Source of the DNA: Roseburia sp. AM59-24XD
GTDB lineage: Bacteria > Bacillota > Clostridia > Lachnospirales > Lachnospiraceae
Length of the DNA: 64,000 nucleotides
Direction of reading: 5' to 3'
Assembly: GCF_003478445.1 (NCBI RefSeq)
Contig: NZ_QUET01000011.1
Span: forward strand, 1-64,000
Of the stretch, positions 7,398 to 16,294 are shown piece by piece; position 1 is the first letter of the stretch; each line of letters starts with the position of its first letter. The notes under the pieces are model-generated. The model saw only the letters and a list, made by a program, of their open reading frames with translations. It made no database searches and was not told the DNA's origin. Position numbers and translations under genes: made by a program.

Positions 7398-8978
7398 TTG
7401 AATGAACATAGATATTGTTTTGGTTGTATGAAGCCGCTGACCTGGGATGGCAAATGTACCTCCTGCGATTTTGACCGGGACAGCTATCAGGAGAAGCCGC
7501 ATCATTTGCCGCTTGGGACGATGCTGCATGGCGGCGAGTATATGGTCGGCAGGGTGCTTGGTGAGGGCGGCTTTGGCATTACTTATATTGGTCTTCATCA
7601 GAATCTGCTGATCCCGGTGGCGATCAAGGAGTATTTCCCGAATGGAATGGTTTGGCGCAAGTGTGAGAAGGAGAAGCAGTCTTACAGCGTTGTGCCGTTT
7701 ACAGCGGAGTCGGAGCAGCAGTTTGACCAGGGGAAAAAGGACTTCCTGCGGGAGGCAAGAGTGCTGTCGCAGTTTGGATTCATGGATGGCATTGTGCGGA
7801 CGAGGACTTTTTTTGAGGAGAATAATACCGCATATCTTGTTATGGATTATATTGAGGGGGACAGTGTCAAGAAGTACGTGACGGAGAATGGCAGGGTGAC
7901 GCCGGAGGTCTGCCGGAGGATTATGAGACAGCCGATGCTTGCGCTGATGAAAATGCATGAGTCCAATCTTGTGCATCAGGATGTCAGTCCGGATAATATC
8001 ATTATTAATGCGCAGGGCAGGGGGGTACTGATCGATTTTGGAGCGGTACGCCATGCAAATGCCATTGATGACCGGACGCGGACGGCGATTTATAAGCAGG
8101 GCTTTTCAGCGTACGAGCAATTGGAGAAAAAGGGAGGCAGGGGACCGTGGACGGATGTGTACGGCTTCTGTGCGACTATTTATTATATGCTGTCCGGCGA
8201 GAAGCCGTTAGATGCGACGGAGCGGGTTTTTAACGATCGTCTGGTGCCGCTGACGGAATATGTGCCGGAGCTTGATCCGCAGGTGGACCGGCTTTTGATG
8301 AAGGGACTGGCGGTGGAAAGCACTTCCAGACTGCAGAGGATTGATGAATTATATGATCTTCTATATGAGAGCGAGGAGGCGGAATACTGGAACGGGGAAG
8401 CAACCGGGGTGCCGGAGGAGCACCGCAGACTGCCGAAGGCGAGCAATACATTAAATCTCACGATGGAGATGGAGCGGTGTCTGCAGGAGATGGAGGATCA
8501 ACGGGCGAGAAGGAAACGTAACAAAACGATTCGGACGGTCGTACTCAGTGCGGCGGTGATCGTTGGCATCGTGCTTCTGATCGCGTGGAAGGTGATGCCG
8601 GATCGGGCGGGCAGACCACAGCAACCAGCGGTTACGGCAGATCTGCCGAAGAAAACTGTGGAGGGAGCCGCTTCGGGCGATGCAGACGGGACGGTGACGG
8701 AAGATCCGGCAAATGCAAGCGGGGCTGCCGATCCTGAGAATACCGCAGGCGCAGAGGAGACCATACGTCCGGAGGCATCTAAGAAGCCGAAGAAAACGGC
8801 GACACCAAAGAAAAAGAAGAATAGGAAAAGCACGAAAGCGACAAAGGCACCGGTTGCGACCGCTGCACCGACAAGTGTCCCACAAAAGGTACAGGCGACA
8901 AAGAAGCCTGCCGGGACAGAAAGCAAAAAGAAAAATAATGTGAAGATGGATGGCAATCTGGATGACTTCTTCCAATAA
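7398..8978 (+). CDS. Membrane-anchored Ser/Thr protein kinase with N-terminal zinc ribbon
   Basis: This encodes 526 residues. TTG 7398 is preferred because AAGGAAG (7381-7387) is 10 nt upstream; GTG 7389 in the same frame is almost on top of it. Residues 7-23 hold a CxxC...CxxC zinc-ribbon knuckle. The kinase domain follows: glycine loop LGEGGFGITY (~53-62), AIKEYF lysine (~76), the catalytic loop HQDVSPDNIIIN (HRD changed to HQD, with Asp and Asn kept), and DFG in LIDFGAVRH. A single membrane helix (~376-398) and an extracellular Ala/Pro/Thr/Lys-rich tail complete it. This is a Hanks-type kinase with a cytosolic catalytic part. Its substrate is unknown. It stands alone, with no phosphatase or FHA neighbour, just before the cobalamin operon. 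Confidence 0.88.
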   Translation: MNEHRYCFGCMKPLTWDGKCTSCDFDRDSYQEKPHHLPLGTMLHGGEYMVGRVLGEGGFGITYIGLHQNLLIPVAIKEYFPNGMVWRKCEKEKQSYSVVPFTAESEQQFDQGKKDFLREARVLSQFGFMDGIVRTRTFFEENNTAYLVMDYIEGDSVKKYVTENGRVTPEVCRRIMRQPMLALMKMHESNLVHQDVSPDNIIINAQGRGVLIDFGAVRHANAIDDRTRTAIYKQGFSAYEQLEKKGGRGPWTDVYGFCATIYYMLSGEKPLDATERVFNDRLVPLTEYVPELDPQVDRLLMKGLAVESTSRLQRIDELYDLLYESEEAEYWNGEATGVPEEHRRLPKASNTLNLTMEMERCLQEMEDQRARRKRNKTIRTVVLSAAVIVGIVLLIAWKVMPDRAGRPQQPAVTADLPKKTVEGAASGDADGTVTEDPANASGAADPENTAGAEETIRPEASKKPKKTATPKKKKNRKSTKATKAPVATAAPTSVPQKVQATKKPAGTESKKKNNVKMDGNLDDFFQ

Positions 8979-9046
8979 TTTTTAATAATAGGAAGCTGCA
9001 TGAAATGCGTGAAAGGTGCTTTAAAAAATGAAAAATATATGAGAGA

Positions 9047-9075
9047 TTGACAGATAGATAACTGCGTGGTATGCT
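9047..9075 (+). promoter_or_regulatory. Sigma-A type promoter of the cobalamin operon
   Basis: TTGACA (9047-9052), a 17-bp spacer and TATGCT (9070-9075) lie about 25 nt before the first conserved part of the riboswitch. Confidence 0.7.
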
Positions 9076-9097
9076 TTGCTTTGTTCAGTGATTTATC

Positions 9098-9290
9098 AGT
9101 GTGCCTGCGCCGCAGCAGGTGATACGGGATAGATTGAAAAGGGAATGCAGTGAGATGCTGCAGCAGCCCCCGCTACTGTAAGAAGGATGACTCTTTCGCC
9201 GGAGCAAGATCCGGAACCACTGTACTGCGTCAGGCGGTATGGGAAGGGAGAGAGGAAGATGATTTCGAGCCAGGAGACCTGCTGGACAGA
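9098..9290 (+). promoter_or_regulatory. Cobalamin riboswitch
   Basis: Conserved blocks are present in order: GGGAATGCAGTGAGATGCTG, then GCAGCCCCCGCTACTGTAAG, an AACCACTG segment (9215-9222), GGGAAGG (9241-9247), and the B12 box GAGCCAGGAGACCTGC (9267-9282). This is the classical B12-element layout. It lies on the + strand before the ECF operon. A strong intrinsic terminator at 9386-9418 follows, so control is probably by transcription termination when cobalamin is bound. Confidence 0.95.
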
Positions 9291-9385
9291 GACAGACATA
9301 TGGCGTTTTGATGAAAGCAGCCCTCGGTGGGAGGGAGCGGACACGGAAACGTTTCTTTTGTGTTGAATTTTTTCAGAATATGAAG

Positions 9386-9418
9386 TCTCTGTACAGCCGA
9401 ATGTACAGAGGCTTTTTT
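9386..9418 (+). terminator. Riboswitch expression-platform terminator
   Basis: A stem TCTCTGTACA/TGTACAGAGG with a 6-nt loop and a T6 tract lies between the cobalamin aptamer and the first gene, as expected for a terminating riboswitch. Confidence 0.85.
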
Positions 9419-9420
9419 AT

Positions 9421-9511
9421 GGTATAGGAAAATGCTCGTAACGTAGTGTTATGTCAACGAGAATTGCGAAGCAATTCTTGGAGGGCAAAACGCTGGTTTT
9501 GCCTTTTTATA
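9421..9511 (+). repeat. Terminator-linked dispersed repeat, copy 1
   Basis: This ~90-bp element begins right after a terminator T-tract. It contains a GAATTGC-GAA-GCAATTC hairpin (9461-9477) and ends in GGCAAAACGCTGGTTTTGCC followed by TTTTT, a second terminator-like hairpin. It is ~95% identical to 16344-16435, with looser copies at 32136-32228 and 44628-44692. Here it lies inside the riboswitch leader upstream of the first gene. Confidence 0.85.
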
Positions 9512-9531
9512 ATATTAAGAAAGAGAATAAG

Positions 9532-10560
9532 ATGAGACAGAGAAGATGGAAATATATTGTGGTAGCATTGCTTGTGGTATTCGCAGTGGTACTTGGAATA
9601 CGTCAGACGCATTTTCAGTCGGTGGATTCCTACCGGCAGGAACAGAAGCTGGTCCGGAAGGATCTGACGGGGGATGATGAACTTTCTTCTATGTATAAGG
9701 AAGAAAGTGAGGAGACGCAGCAACCGGAATTGACGAATCAGCCTGTATCGACCGCACATGGTGGGAAGGCGGATCAGAAGGCTTCTGATGGAAAAGAAAA
9801 GTCAGGTAAGAACACAGATGACAATACGCTGTCCGCAAAAGCGGACACGTCATCAGGAGAGCCTTCGTCAAAGAAGAATACGTCCGGAAAGTCTTCGGAC
9901 AAGAAGGGGAAAAATTCCACCTCCGGAAAGCATTCCGACAAAAACAGCTCCGGGAATCCGTCGGCGACAGCGGGGACTTCCGGACAAAATGCAACGGCGG
10001 GTCAGACACCGGGGCAGAGCGACGCGGCGGATGCGTCATCCGGTGGCGGAAATGGAGATCAGGCATCCTCCGGACAGAATGGAACGCCAGCAACGCCGGG
10101 ACAATCGCAGAGTAGTTCGATGGCAACTGCAAAGCCGGGAGGAAGTACAGTGACCACGACACCGGAGGCAGAGAAGATCAGCTGTACGATCGAGATCCGC
10201 TGTGACAGTCTGGTGAAGAATAAGAAGCAGGCACAGGAAAGCATTTGGAAATATATTCCGGACGATGGCGAGATTCTTGCGAAGGTGACGGTACAGATGG
10301 AGAAGGGTGCCACGGTGTACGATGTACTGGCGAAGGCGTGCAAGGCGAAAGGGATCGCCGTGGACGCGGAATATACGCCATTATATAAAAGCTACTATAT
10401 TAAAGGAATAGCACATCTTTATGAGAAGCAGGCGGGTGATATGAGTGGCTGGATCTATAAGGTCAATGATGTTGCTCCGAACAGAGGGGCATCAGCCTAC
10501 AAAATATCAGACGGCGATGCGATCAGCTGGCGTTATACCTGCGATGGGAGAACAACATGA
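9532..10560 (+). CDS. Membrane-anchored DUF4430 (transcobalamin-like) protein of the cobalamin operon
   Basis: This encodes 342 residues. ATG 9532 follows AAGAAAGAGAATAAG; the frame upstream belongs to the repeat element. An N-terminal membrane helix (~5-27, RRWKYIVVALLVVFAVVL) is followed by a long Ser/Gly/Thr/Lys-rich linker (~60-205) and a C-terminal DUF4430 domain (~213-342). The domain shows CTIEIRCDSLVKN, GATVYDVLAKACKAKGI, SGWIYKVNDVAPN and DGDAISWRYTCD. DUF4430 is the fold of the C-terminal half of transcobalamin/intrinsic factor. Being first gene behind the cobalamin riboswitch and overlapping the ECF T gene by 4 nt, it probably presents or binds a corrinoid at the cell surface for the transporter. 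The ligand is inferred, not shown. Confidence 0.8.
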   Translation: MRQRRWKYIVVALLVVFAVVLGIRQTHFQSVDSYRQEQKLVRKDLTGDDELSSMYKEESEETQQPELTNQPVSTAHGGKADQKASDGKEKSGKNTDDNTLSAKADTSSGEPSSKKNTSGKSSDKKGKNSTSGKHSDKNSSGNPSATAGTSGQNATAGQTPGQSDAADASSGGGNGDQASSGQNGTPATPGQSQSSSMATAKPGGSTVTTTPEAEKISCTIEIRCDSLVKNKKQAQESIWKYIPDDGEILAKVTVQMEKGATVYDVLAKACKAKGIAVDAEYTPLYKSYYIKGIAHLYEKQAGDMSGWIYKVNDVAPNRGASAYKISDGDAISWRYTCDGRTT

Positions 10561-11471
10561 GCAGAGAATCAGAGTTTGCTAAACGGCATCCGGTCGTTAT
10601 TCTGGTCTATGTGCTGGCATGCATGATCTGGACAATGGTGGTAAGACACCCGGCTGCGATCGTTGTCTCCTTTGTCGGCGCCTCTGTATGCTATGTGGCG
10701 CTGGCGGGGATCATACGCTGGCTGCAATTATGGATTCCGGCAGGGATGATGCTTGTGTTTGCGGCGGTGATCCTGCCGTTATTTTCGCACAGAGGTGTGA
10801 CACCGCTTTTCTATATGAATGGTATGGCGGTGACATGGGAGTCCGTCTATTACGGGATCATGATGACGCTCATGCTGTTTGCGCTGCTGCAGTGGTGCGG
10901 CGTGGCGGCGAAGCTTCTCGACAGTGAGAAGGTGCTATATCTGACCGGCAGGGCGATCCCGACGATCGGTCTGATGCTGATGATGATCTTTCGCTCCATT
11001 CCGGACATGAGAGATCGTTACCGGCAGATACATGAGGCGCAGATCGGTCTTGGCTGCGCGGGTGGAGAGGCATCGAAGATGCAGCGGATGCGAAGCTTTT
11101 TGAGAGAGCTTTCGATGCTGATCTCATGGTCGTTAGAGGATTCGATCGAGATGTCCGTATCGATGGAGTCAAGAGGATACCGAACCGGATCGAGAACGTG
11201 GTTTCATTTGTTTTCGTTTCACCGGGAGGATCTGGTCTGGTGTATCTATTTTGTGGTTATGTTTGCCGGTGTATATATTTGCCGGTTTCGAGGAGATTTT
11301 AAGGCATATTATTTCCCGGAGATCTGGCAGAAGGCATTGTCCGGCTGGTCTGTTGCAGCACTGGTCACGGCAGCGGCCGGCATGCTTGCGCCGGTGGCCT
11401 ATGACAGTTACTTTTTGATGTCTGTACGAGATATGGGACAGATGGGAGACGGTGAGAAAGGAGACGCATAA
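10557..11471 (+). CDS. ECF transporter transmembrane (T) component
   Basis: This encodes 304 residues, overlapping the previous gene (ATGA). It is a CbiQ/EcfT-type integral membrane protein with several hydrophobic helices in residues 10-130 and two near the C-terminus. A long cytoplasmic loop between them carries SMESRGYRTG (~198-207), matching the Ala/Ser-Arg-Gly coupling motif used by T components to contact the ATPases. It couples ATP hydrolysis by the fused ATPase to movement of the S component. It shares one base with the ATPase start (11471). Confidence 0.88.
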   Translation: MSRESEFAKRHPVVILVYVLACMIWTMVVRHPAAIVVSFVGASVCYVALAGIIRWLQLWIPAGMMLVFAAVILPLFSHRGVTPLFYMNGMAVTWESVYYGIMMTLMLFALLQWCGVAAKLLDSEKVLYLTGRAIPTIGLMLMMIFRSIPDMRDRYRQIHEAQIGLGCAGGEASKMQRMRSFLRELSMLISWSLEDSIEMSVSMESRGYRTGSRTWFHLFSFHREDLVWCIYFVVMFAGVYICRFRGDFKAYYFPEIWQKALSGWSVAALVTAAAGMLAPVAYDSYFLMSVRDMGQMGDGEKGDA

Positions 11472-13177
11472 TGGAACAAAAAGCAGTTTTATCCTGTGAA
11501 CATGTGTCGTTCTGTTATCCGAGACAGACGGACAATGCGATCGAGGATATCAGTTTTTCCATTGGAGAGGCGGAGTTTGTCGTGCTCTGCGGACAGTCGG
11601 GCTGCGGCAAGACAACGCTTCTGCGTCACTTCAAAAAGAATCAGATCCCATTTGGAACGGGCTCGGGTAAGCTGTATTACCGGGGGAGTGACCTGGAGAC
11701 GATGGATGACCGGGAGAGCGCGGCACGGATCGGCTTTGTCGGACAGAATCCGGATACACAGCTTGTGACAGATAAGGTGTGGCATGAGCTTGCTTTTGGA
11801 CTGGAGAATCTCGGCGTGCCGGGAGAGCAGATCCGGCGGCGGACGGCAGAGATCGCCCAGTATTTCGGGATGGAGTCGTGGTTTCGCAGACCGGTCTCCG
11901 AGCTTTCGGGTGGACAGAAGCAGTTGTTAAATCTTGCCTCTGTGGTGATCATGCAGCCGGATGTGCTTCTGCTTGATGAGCCGACGGCGCAGCTTGATCC
12001 GATCGGCACCGGAAGATTTCTGGATACGCTGCGGCGGTTGAACCGCGATCTGGGAACGGCTGTGCTTTTGTCGGAGCAGCGGCTGGAGGAGGTCGTTCCG
12101 ATGGCAGACCGGGTGCTGATCATGCATCAGGGGCATCTGGTGGCGGACGCGGTGCCGGGGCAGTGTGCGGCGAAGCTCGAAGCGTATGAGAGGGATCATA
12201 ACGAAGCACTTCCGATTGCTTCTGCAATGCCGGTGGCGGTCCGGGTATGGAAGGCATGCCATTACAGGGACGAGGCGAACTCTCCGGTCAGTATCCGGCA
12301 GGGAAAGAGCTGGCTGGCTGATCATGTCCGTAAAACAGGACAGCCCGGTGAGCCCATCAAGTCTGCGGTATCCGACAGGCATCCCTGCCATACGGCGAAG
12401 CGTGCCGTGTCAGAAACGGCACTTTTTGTGGACAGGCTCTGCTTCGGTTATCAGAAGGATCAGCGTGTGCTGGAGGATTTTACCATGCGTGTTCCGAAGG
12501 GGATGCTCTATGCGGTGGTGGGGGGCAACGGCTCCGGCAAATCAACGGCATTAAAAGCGATCATGGGGATCTGCAAGCCTCGGCGCGGCAATGTGAAGGC
12601 GGCGGGCAAGATTCGTTTTCTGGCACAGAATCCGAAGAGCCTTTTTACGGAGCTGACGGCTGCCGAGGAGCTGATGGCGATGCTTCTTCCGGAAAACGGA
12701 GGGGCAGGCTTGAAGGAAGCGGACAGGACGCAGAGAGTCGGGGAAATGCTTTCTTATCTGGAGCTCACTGCGCAGCGGGAGCAGAATCCGATGGACTTAA
12801 GCGGCGGGCAGCAGCAGCGGCTTGCGCTTGGAAAACTGCTTCTTACAGAACCGGATATTCTGTTACTTGATGAGCCGACAAAGGGACTTGATGGTGCATT
12901 TAAGGAAAAGCTTGCAGAGTTTTTGAAGGATCTGTGCAGCAAAGGGAAAACCGTTGTGCTTGTATCGCACGATATGGAATTTTGTGCGCGCTATGCGGAT
13001 CAGTGCGGTCTGTTGTTTGACGGGCAGCTGATCAGTGAAGGGGAGACGAGAGCATTTTTCAGAGAAAATGTTTTCTATACGACGGCGGCACAGCGGATGA
13101 GCCGGGGCGTCTGTGGGGATTGTCTGCTGGCGGAGGATATCGTCCGGGCTCTGCAGGAAGCGGGGTGTGCCGGATGA
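11471..13177 (+). CDS. ECF transporter double ATPase (fused A-A' component)
   Basis: This encodes 568 residues: two ABC ATPase domains in one chain, replacing the usual separate EcfA and EcfA'. Domain 1 has Walker A GQSGCGKTT (~37-45), signature LSGGQKQ and Walker B VLLLDEPT. Domain 2 has VGGNGSGKST (~352-361), signature LSGGQQQR, Walker B ILLLDEPT and the switch His in VLVSHD. A ~60-residue linker joins them. It powers the corrinoid ECF importer with the T and S proteins encoded on either side. The stop overlaps the ATG of the S gene. Confidence 0.92.
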   Translation: MEQKAVLSCEHVSFCYPRQTDNAIEDISFSIGEAEFVVLCGQSGCGKTTLLRHFKKNQIPFGTGSGKLYYRGSDLETMDDRESAARIGFVGQNPDTQLVTDKVWHELAFGLENLGVPGEQIRRRTAEIAQYFGMESWFRRPVSELSGGQKQLLNLASVVIMQPDVLLLDEPTAQLDPIGTGRFLDTLRRLNRDLGTAVLLSEQRLEEVVPMADRVLIMHQGHLVADAVPGQCAAKLEAYERDHNEALPIASAMPVAVRVWKACHYRDEANSPVSIRQGKSWLADHVRKTGQPGEPIKSAVSDRHPCHTAKRAVSETALFVDRLCFGYQKDQRVLEDFTMRVPKGMLYAVVGGNGSGKSTALKAIMGICKPRRGNVKAAGKIRFLAQNPKSLFTELTAAEELMAMLLPENGGAGLKEADRTQRVGEMLSYLELTAQREQNPMDLSGGQQQRLALGKLLLTEPDILLLDEPTKGLDGAFKEKLAEFLKDLCSKGKTVVLVSHDMEFCARYADQCGLLFDGQLISEGETRAFFRENVFYTTAAQRMSRGVCGDCLLAEDIVRALQEAGCAG

Positions 13178-14169
13178 AACAGTCAGGACAAATCTCCGGA
13201 CGTCAGTTTGACTGGGAGGAATATTTGCGGCAGCGGTCCAGGCGCCGTGTGACAAGCGGCATTTTGCTGCTGGTGTCGGTTGTGGCATTACTGTTTGTGT
13301 CGACGGTTTTGTTGCGCGGCAGATATTATCTTTTGATGGGATTTGGCGTTGTGCTTCTGATACTTGTCCTGTTTTTTGGACAGTATGAACGGCGCAAACC
13401 GCAGGCGAGAGAAGTTGTGCTGTTGTCGACTCTCACCGCATTGTGCGTGGTGATGAATGAGATCTGCGCACATACGATACCGTTACATGCCGGAACCACG
13501 ATGGTGGTGATCTGTGGCATTGGCCTTGGTCCGGAGGCGGGCTTTCTGATCGGCGCAATGAGCCGGCTGGTGTGTAATTTTTTTGATGGTCAGGGGCCAT
13601 GGACTCCTTGGCAGATGGCTGCCTGGGGGATGGTCGGATATTTGTCCGGCATGGCTTTCAATAAAATAGAACGCAGACGAACGGGAGAAACGCTTGCCAG
13701 ACGGCTTTCTCTGGAGAAGGGACGCAGGTTCCGTGTGGTAATGGGACCGGTTCTTTGCATTCTGTCTGCGTGGGTGCTTGCTTATGTGGTCTATCTGTTT
13801 CGGAGAAGCCCGGGAGAGAATTTCTTTGGATGGAGATTGTACTTCTACGGACTTGCCGGAATGGCAGCGGGCTGTATCCTGCAGAGGAAAAAACTTCCGG
13901 TGGATGACATTACAACAACGGTGTTTACGTTTTTTGTGGTGTTTCTGCTGTATGGAGGTGTGATGAACTTTGCGGCGATGCTGATGACGAATTCGATGGA
14001 TCCGTCATCCGGACAGATCAGCTGGGAGACCCTGAAAGCATTATACCTGACAGGAGCACCCTACGATGCAGCGCATGCCGGTACGGCGGCGTTGTGTATG
14101 TTCCTTTTCGGGGACAGCATTTTACAAAAGCTGGAGCGTATACAAGGGAAATTTGGGATTACACTGTAG
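13174..14169 (+). CDS. ECF transporter substrate-binding (S) component, probably for cobalamin
   Basis: This encodes 331 residues. The ATG at 13174 overlaps the ATPase stop. After a basic N-terminus, two helices (~28-65) precede the core, which carries the S-component region LHAGTTMVVICGIGLGPEAG, then GAMSRLVCNFFDGQGPWTPWQM and AAWGMVGYLSG. The GPWTPWQM/AWG pattern is characteristic of ECF S proteins for large or unusual ligands in Clostridia. At 331 residues it is longer than the ~190-residue vitamin S proteins. The cobalamin riboswitch points to cobalamin or a precursor as ligand; it is not CbiM-like, so cobalt is less likely. Confidence 0.8.
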   Translation: MKQSGQISGRQFDWEEYLRQRSRRRVTSGILLLVSVVALLFVSTVLLRGRYYLLMGFGVVLLILVLFFGQYERRKPQAREVVLLSTLTALCVVMNEICAHTIPLHAGTTMVVICGIGLGPEAGFLIGAMSRLVCNFFDGQGPWTPWQMAAWGMVGYLSGMAFNKIERRRTGETLARRLSLEKGRRFRVVMGPVLCILSAWVLAYVVYLFRRSPGENFFGWRLYFYGLAGMAAGCILQRKKLPVDDITTTVFTFFVVFLLYGGVMNFAAMLMTNSMDPSSGQISWETLKALYLTGAPYDAAHAGTAALCMFLFGDSILQKLERIQGKFGITL

Positions 14170-14196
14170 ACAAAGCATCAGGATTGGAGGATCAAA

Positions 14197-16233
14197 ATGA
14201 TCAAGAAGAAATGGATGAGCAGCCTTTTGGCAGCCGCCCTGGCATTTACGACCGTATTTGGCGCAGGCGTGACTGTAAAGGCAGCAGACGAGACAGATGC
14301 CGACCAGACCGGTAAGATTACCGTTTATGTGGCAGCTGAGGGCGCGGATGACGAAGGACACACTGTCGATATCGGCAAGATCGCCGTACAGGTGGACAAG
14401 GGAACAAAGGGTGACGTAGCGGTTGAACAGGCGCTGCAGAAGGCAGGCTATACAGATTATCTGATCGAGGATACCGGATATGGCGCAAACTTAAACAAGA
14501 TCGGCGATATCGCCAACGCAGCTGACTGGAGCAAATACTGGGGCTTTTATATCAACGGTGCCTATGCGCCTGCCAGCCTTGGAAACACAACACTGCAGGA
14601 CAACGATAAGATCAGCTATCTTTATACTTATTACGGAGATACAGCAGTACAGGCAAAGGTATTTGACGATGATGCTTCTTTGAATCCGGACAGTGATAAG
14701 ACAGCATCTCTTCTTGCAAATGCAAAGGCACAGCAGGAGGTTCTGGCAGATACGATCTTCAAAAAGGTATTTGGCGATGGTCAGACCGTCTATGGTATTG
14801 AGACACCGGATGCACTTTATGTAGCATTCTCCCTGCTTCGTGCAGATTACAAGTCTGATTATTTCGACGAGATGTACGCCAATGTGGAGAGTCAGCTTAA
14901 ATCACTGGCAGATACAGGATCTGTTACTGTTGAGGGTGAGGCAAAGGATGAGGCTGTCATCGCGGGCAAATATCCGGAGTTGACTTATGCGAAGATCGTT
15001 CTGTTTGTGACAGCAATGGGTAAGGATGCAAGAAATGTTGGCGGATACAACCTGATCGAGAAGATGGCACAGAAGAGTACCTATGAGGCATCTTCCGAAG
15101 CGTATATGCTGGACAGTACAATGCTTTTGGCACTGGACAGCGGAAATTACTTCCCGCCGGCAGGCGATGATTATATTACAAAGGATGATCTTGTAAATAA
15201 TATTGCCGCAAAGATGGATGACAGTATTGCACAGGCACTTCAGTGGAGCTCTGTTGATTCTGTTGCAATGGCACTTCAGCCACTGTACAAATATGCAACC
15301 GATGACATTCTTCCTGAGGATGCAAGCAGTGACCGTACTGCAGTGCAGGAAGCATATGCAAAGGGAATCCATTTCCTGGAGAGCACCCAGAATGCAGACG
15401 GTAGCTGGAGCGGATACGGCACAGAGACAAACAATGTATGGACACTTGCGCAGATCATGACCGCAATGGGACAGCTTCGGATTAATCCATGCAGCGAGAC
15501 AGACGGCACAGACTTCATCAAAAATGGTATGACTGTTCTTGATGATGCAGCAGTATTTGTTGATGTAGAGAATAAGAAGGTGGATGATGATCTGATGTCA
15601 TATCAGCCGGAGCAGCTGCTTCGTGGTCTGACAGCAGTGATCCGTGCAATGGAGGGAAGAGATTCCCTTTATGATGTGAGATATTCTGGAGTGACTCCTG
15701 AGCCATCTCCAAGTGTGACACCAAGCGTGGTGCCAAGTGAGGCTCCATCAGCAGCACCGAGCCAGTCACCGACAGTGAGCCCAAGCAATGTGCCAAGTGA
15801 GACTTCTTCAGCAGCACCGAGCCAGTCACCGGCAGTAAGCCCAAGCAATGTGCCAAGCCAGACTCCGGCAGCTTCTGCACCGGCTAAGACGGCAACACCT
15901 GCTGCAACAGCGAGTGCAGCACCGGCTAAGAGCAAGGTTAAGGTCACAAAGGTTAAGGCTGTGAAGACAAAGGTAACCGTTAAGAAGGGCAAGAAGGCAG
16001 TTGTAAAATGGAATGTAACAACTGCAAAGAAGGCTTCTGCAGCATCTGTTGCCAAGCTTGTGAAGGTTTCTGTCAACAAGAAGAACGTGAAGGTTGTGAA
16101 GAAATCTGCGAAGACAAAGAAAGCGAAAGTAACACAGATCACGGTAACCGTAAAGGGTGTTAAGAAGGGCAATGCAGTCGTTACCCTGAAAGCCGACAAG
16201 AAAAAGAGCAAGGTAAAAGTTGTTGTGAGATAA
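14197..16233 (+). CDS. Secreted DUF4430 plus alpha/alpha-barrel protein, intrinsic-factor-like
   Basis: This encodes 678 residues with a signal peptide (MIKKKWMSSLLAAALAFTTV..., cleavage near AADE, ~residue 31). Residues ~39-145 form a DUF4430 domain ending WGFYINGAYAPASLGNTTL and DNDKISYLYTYYG, close to the transcobalamin beta-domain pattern. Residues ~150-490 are helical with terpenoid-cyclase/prenyltransferase-like alpha-barrel repeats (GIHFLESTQNADGSWSGYG, then WTLAQIMTAMGQL). A Pro/Ser/Thr linker (~498-568) and a Lys-rich Ig-like tail (~578-678) probably attach it to the wall. Intrinsic factor and transcobalamin have the same two modules in the opposite order. It starts 27 nt after the S gene in the riboswitch operon, so a surface corrinoid-binding role is inferred. 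Confidence 0.78.
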   Translation: MIKKKWMSSLLAAALAFTTVFGAGVTVKAADETDADQTGKITVYVAAEGADDEGHTVDIGKIAVQVDKGTKGDVAVEQALQKAGYTDYLIEDTGYGANLNKIGDIANAADWSKYWGFYINGAYAPASLGNTTLQDNDKISYLYTYYGDTAVQAKVFDDDASLNPDSDKTASLLANAKAQQEVLADTIFKKVFGDGQTVYGIETPDALYVAFSLLRADYKSDYFDEMYANVESQLKSLADTGSVTVEGEAKDEAVIAGKYPELTYAKIVLFVTAMGKDARNVGGYNLIEKMAQKSTYEASSEAYMLDSTMLLALDSGNYFPPAGDDYITKDDLVNNIAAKMDDSIAQALQWSSVDSVAMALQPLYKYATDDILPEDASSDRTAVQEAYAKGIHFLESTQNADGSWSGYGTETNNVWTLAQIMTAMGQLRINPCSETDGTDFIKNGMTVLDDAAVFVDVENKKVDDDLMSYQPEQLLRGLTAVIRAMEGRDSLYDVRYSGVTPEPSPSVTPSVVPSEAPSAAPSQSPTVSPSNVPSETSSAAPSQSPAVSPSNVPSQTPAASAPAKTATPAATASAAPAKSKVKVTKVKAVKTKVTVKKGKKAVVKWNVTTAKKASAASVAKLVKVSVNKKNVKVVKKSAKTKKAKVTQITVTVKGVKKGNAVVTLKADKKKSKVKVVVR

Positions 16234-16294
16234 GCGGAAAAGCTCTGAAAGAGTGAATTTGCGAGTTTTTAGTAAATATTGCCAATGAAATAGA

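Noticed and set aside
8451..9001. Long antisense ORFs opposite the kinase tail
   Set aside because: They arise from the biased Ala/Lys/Thr codons of the kinase tail and have neither ribosome site nor recognisable protein.
9451..9531. 27-residue N-terminal extension of the first DUF4430 gene
   Set aside because: These codons are translated from the dispersed repeat element, have no ribosome binding site, and the membrane helix begins properly at ATG 9532.
15700..15870. Repeated ~70-bp blocks in the DUF4430-barrel gene
   Set aside because: They are in-frame repeats of a Pro/Ser-rich linker (PSxxPSxxPSQSPxVSPSNVPS), not an independent element.
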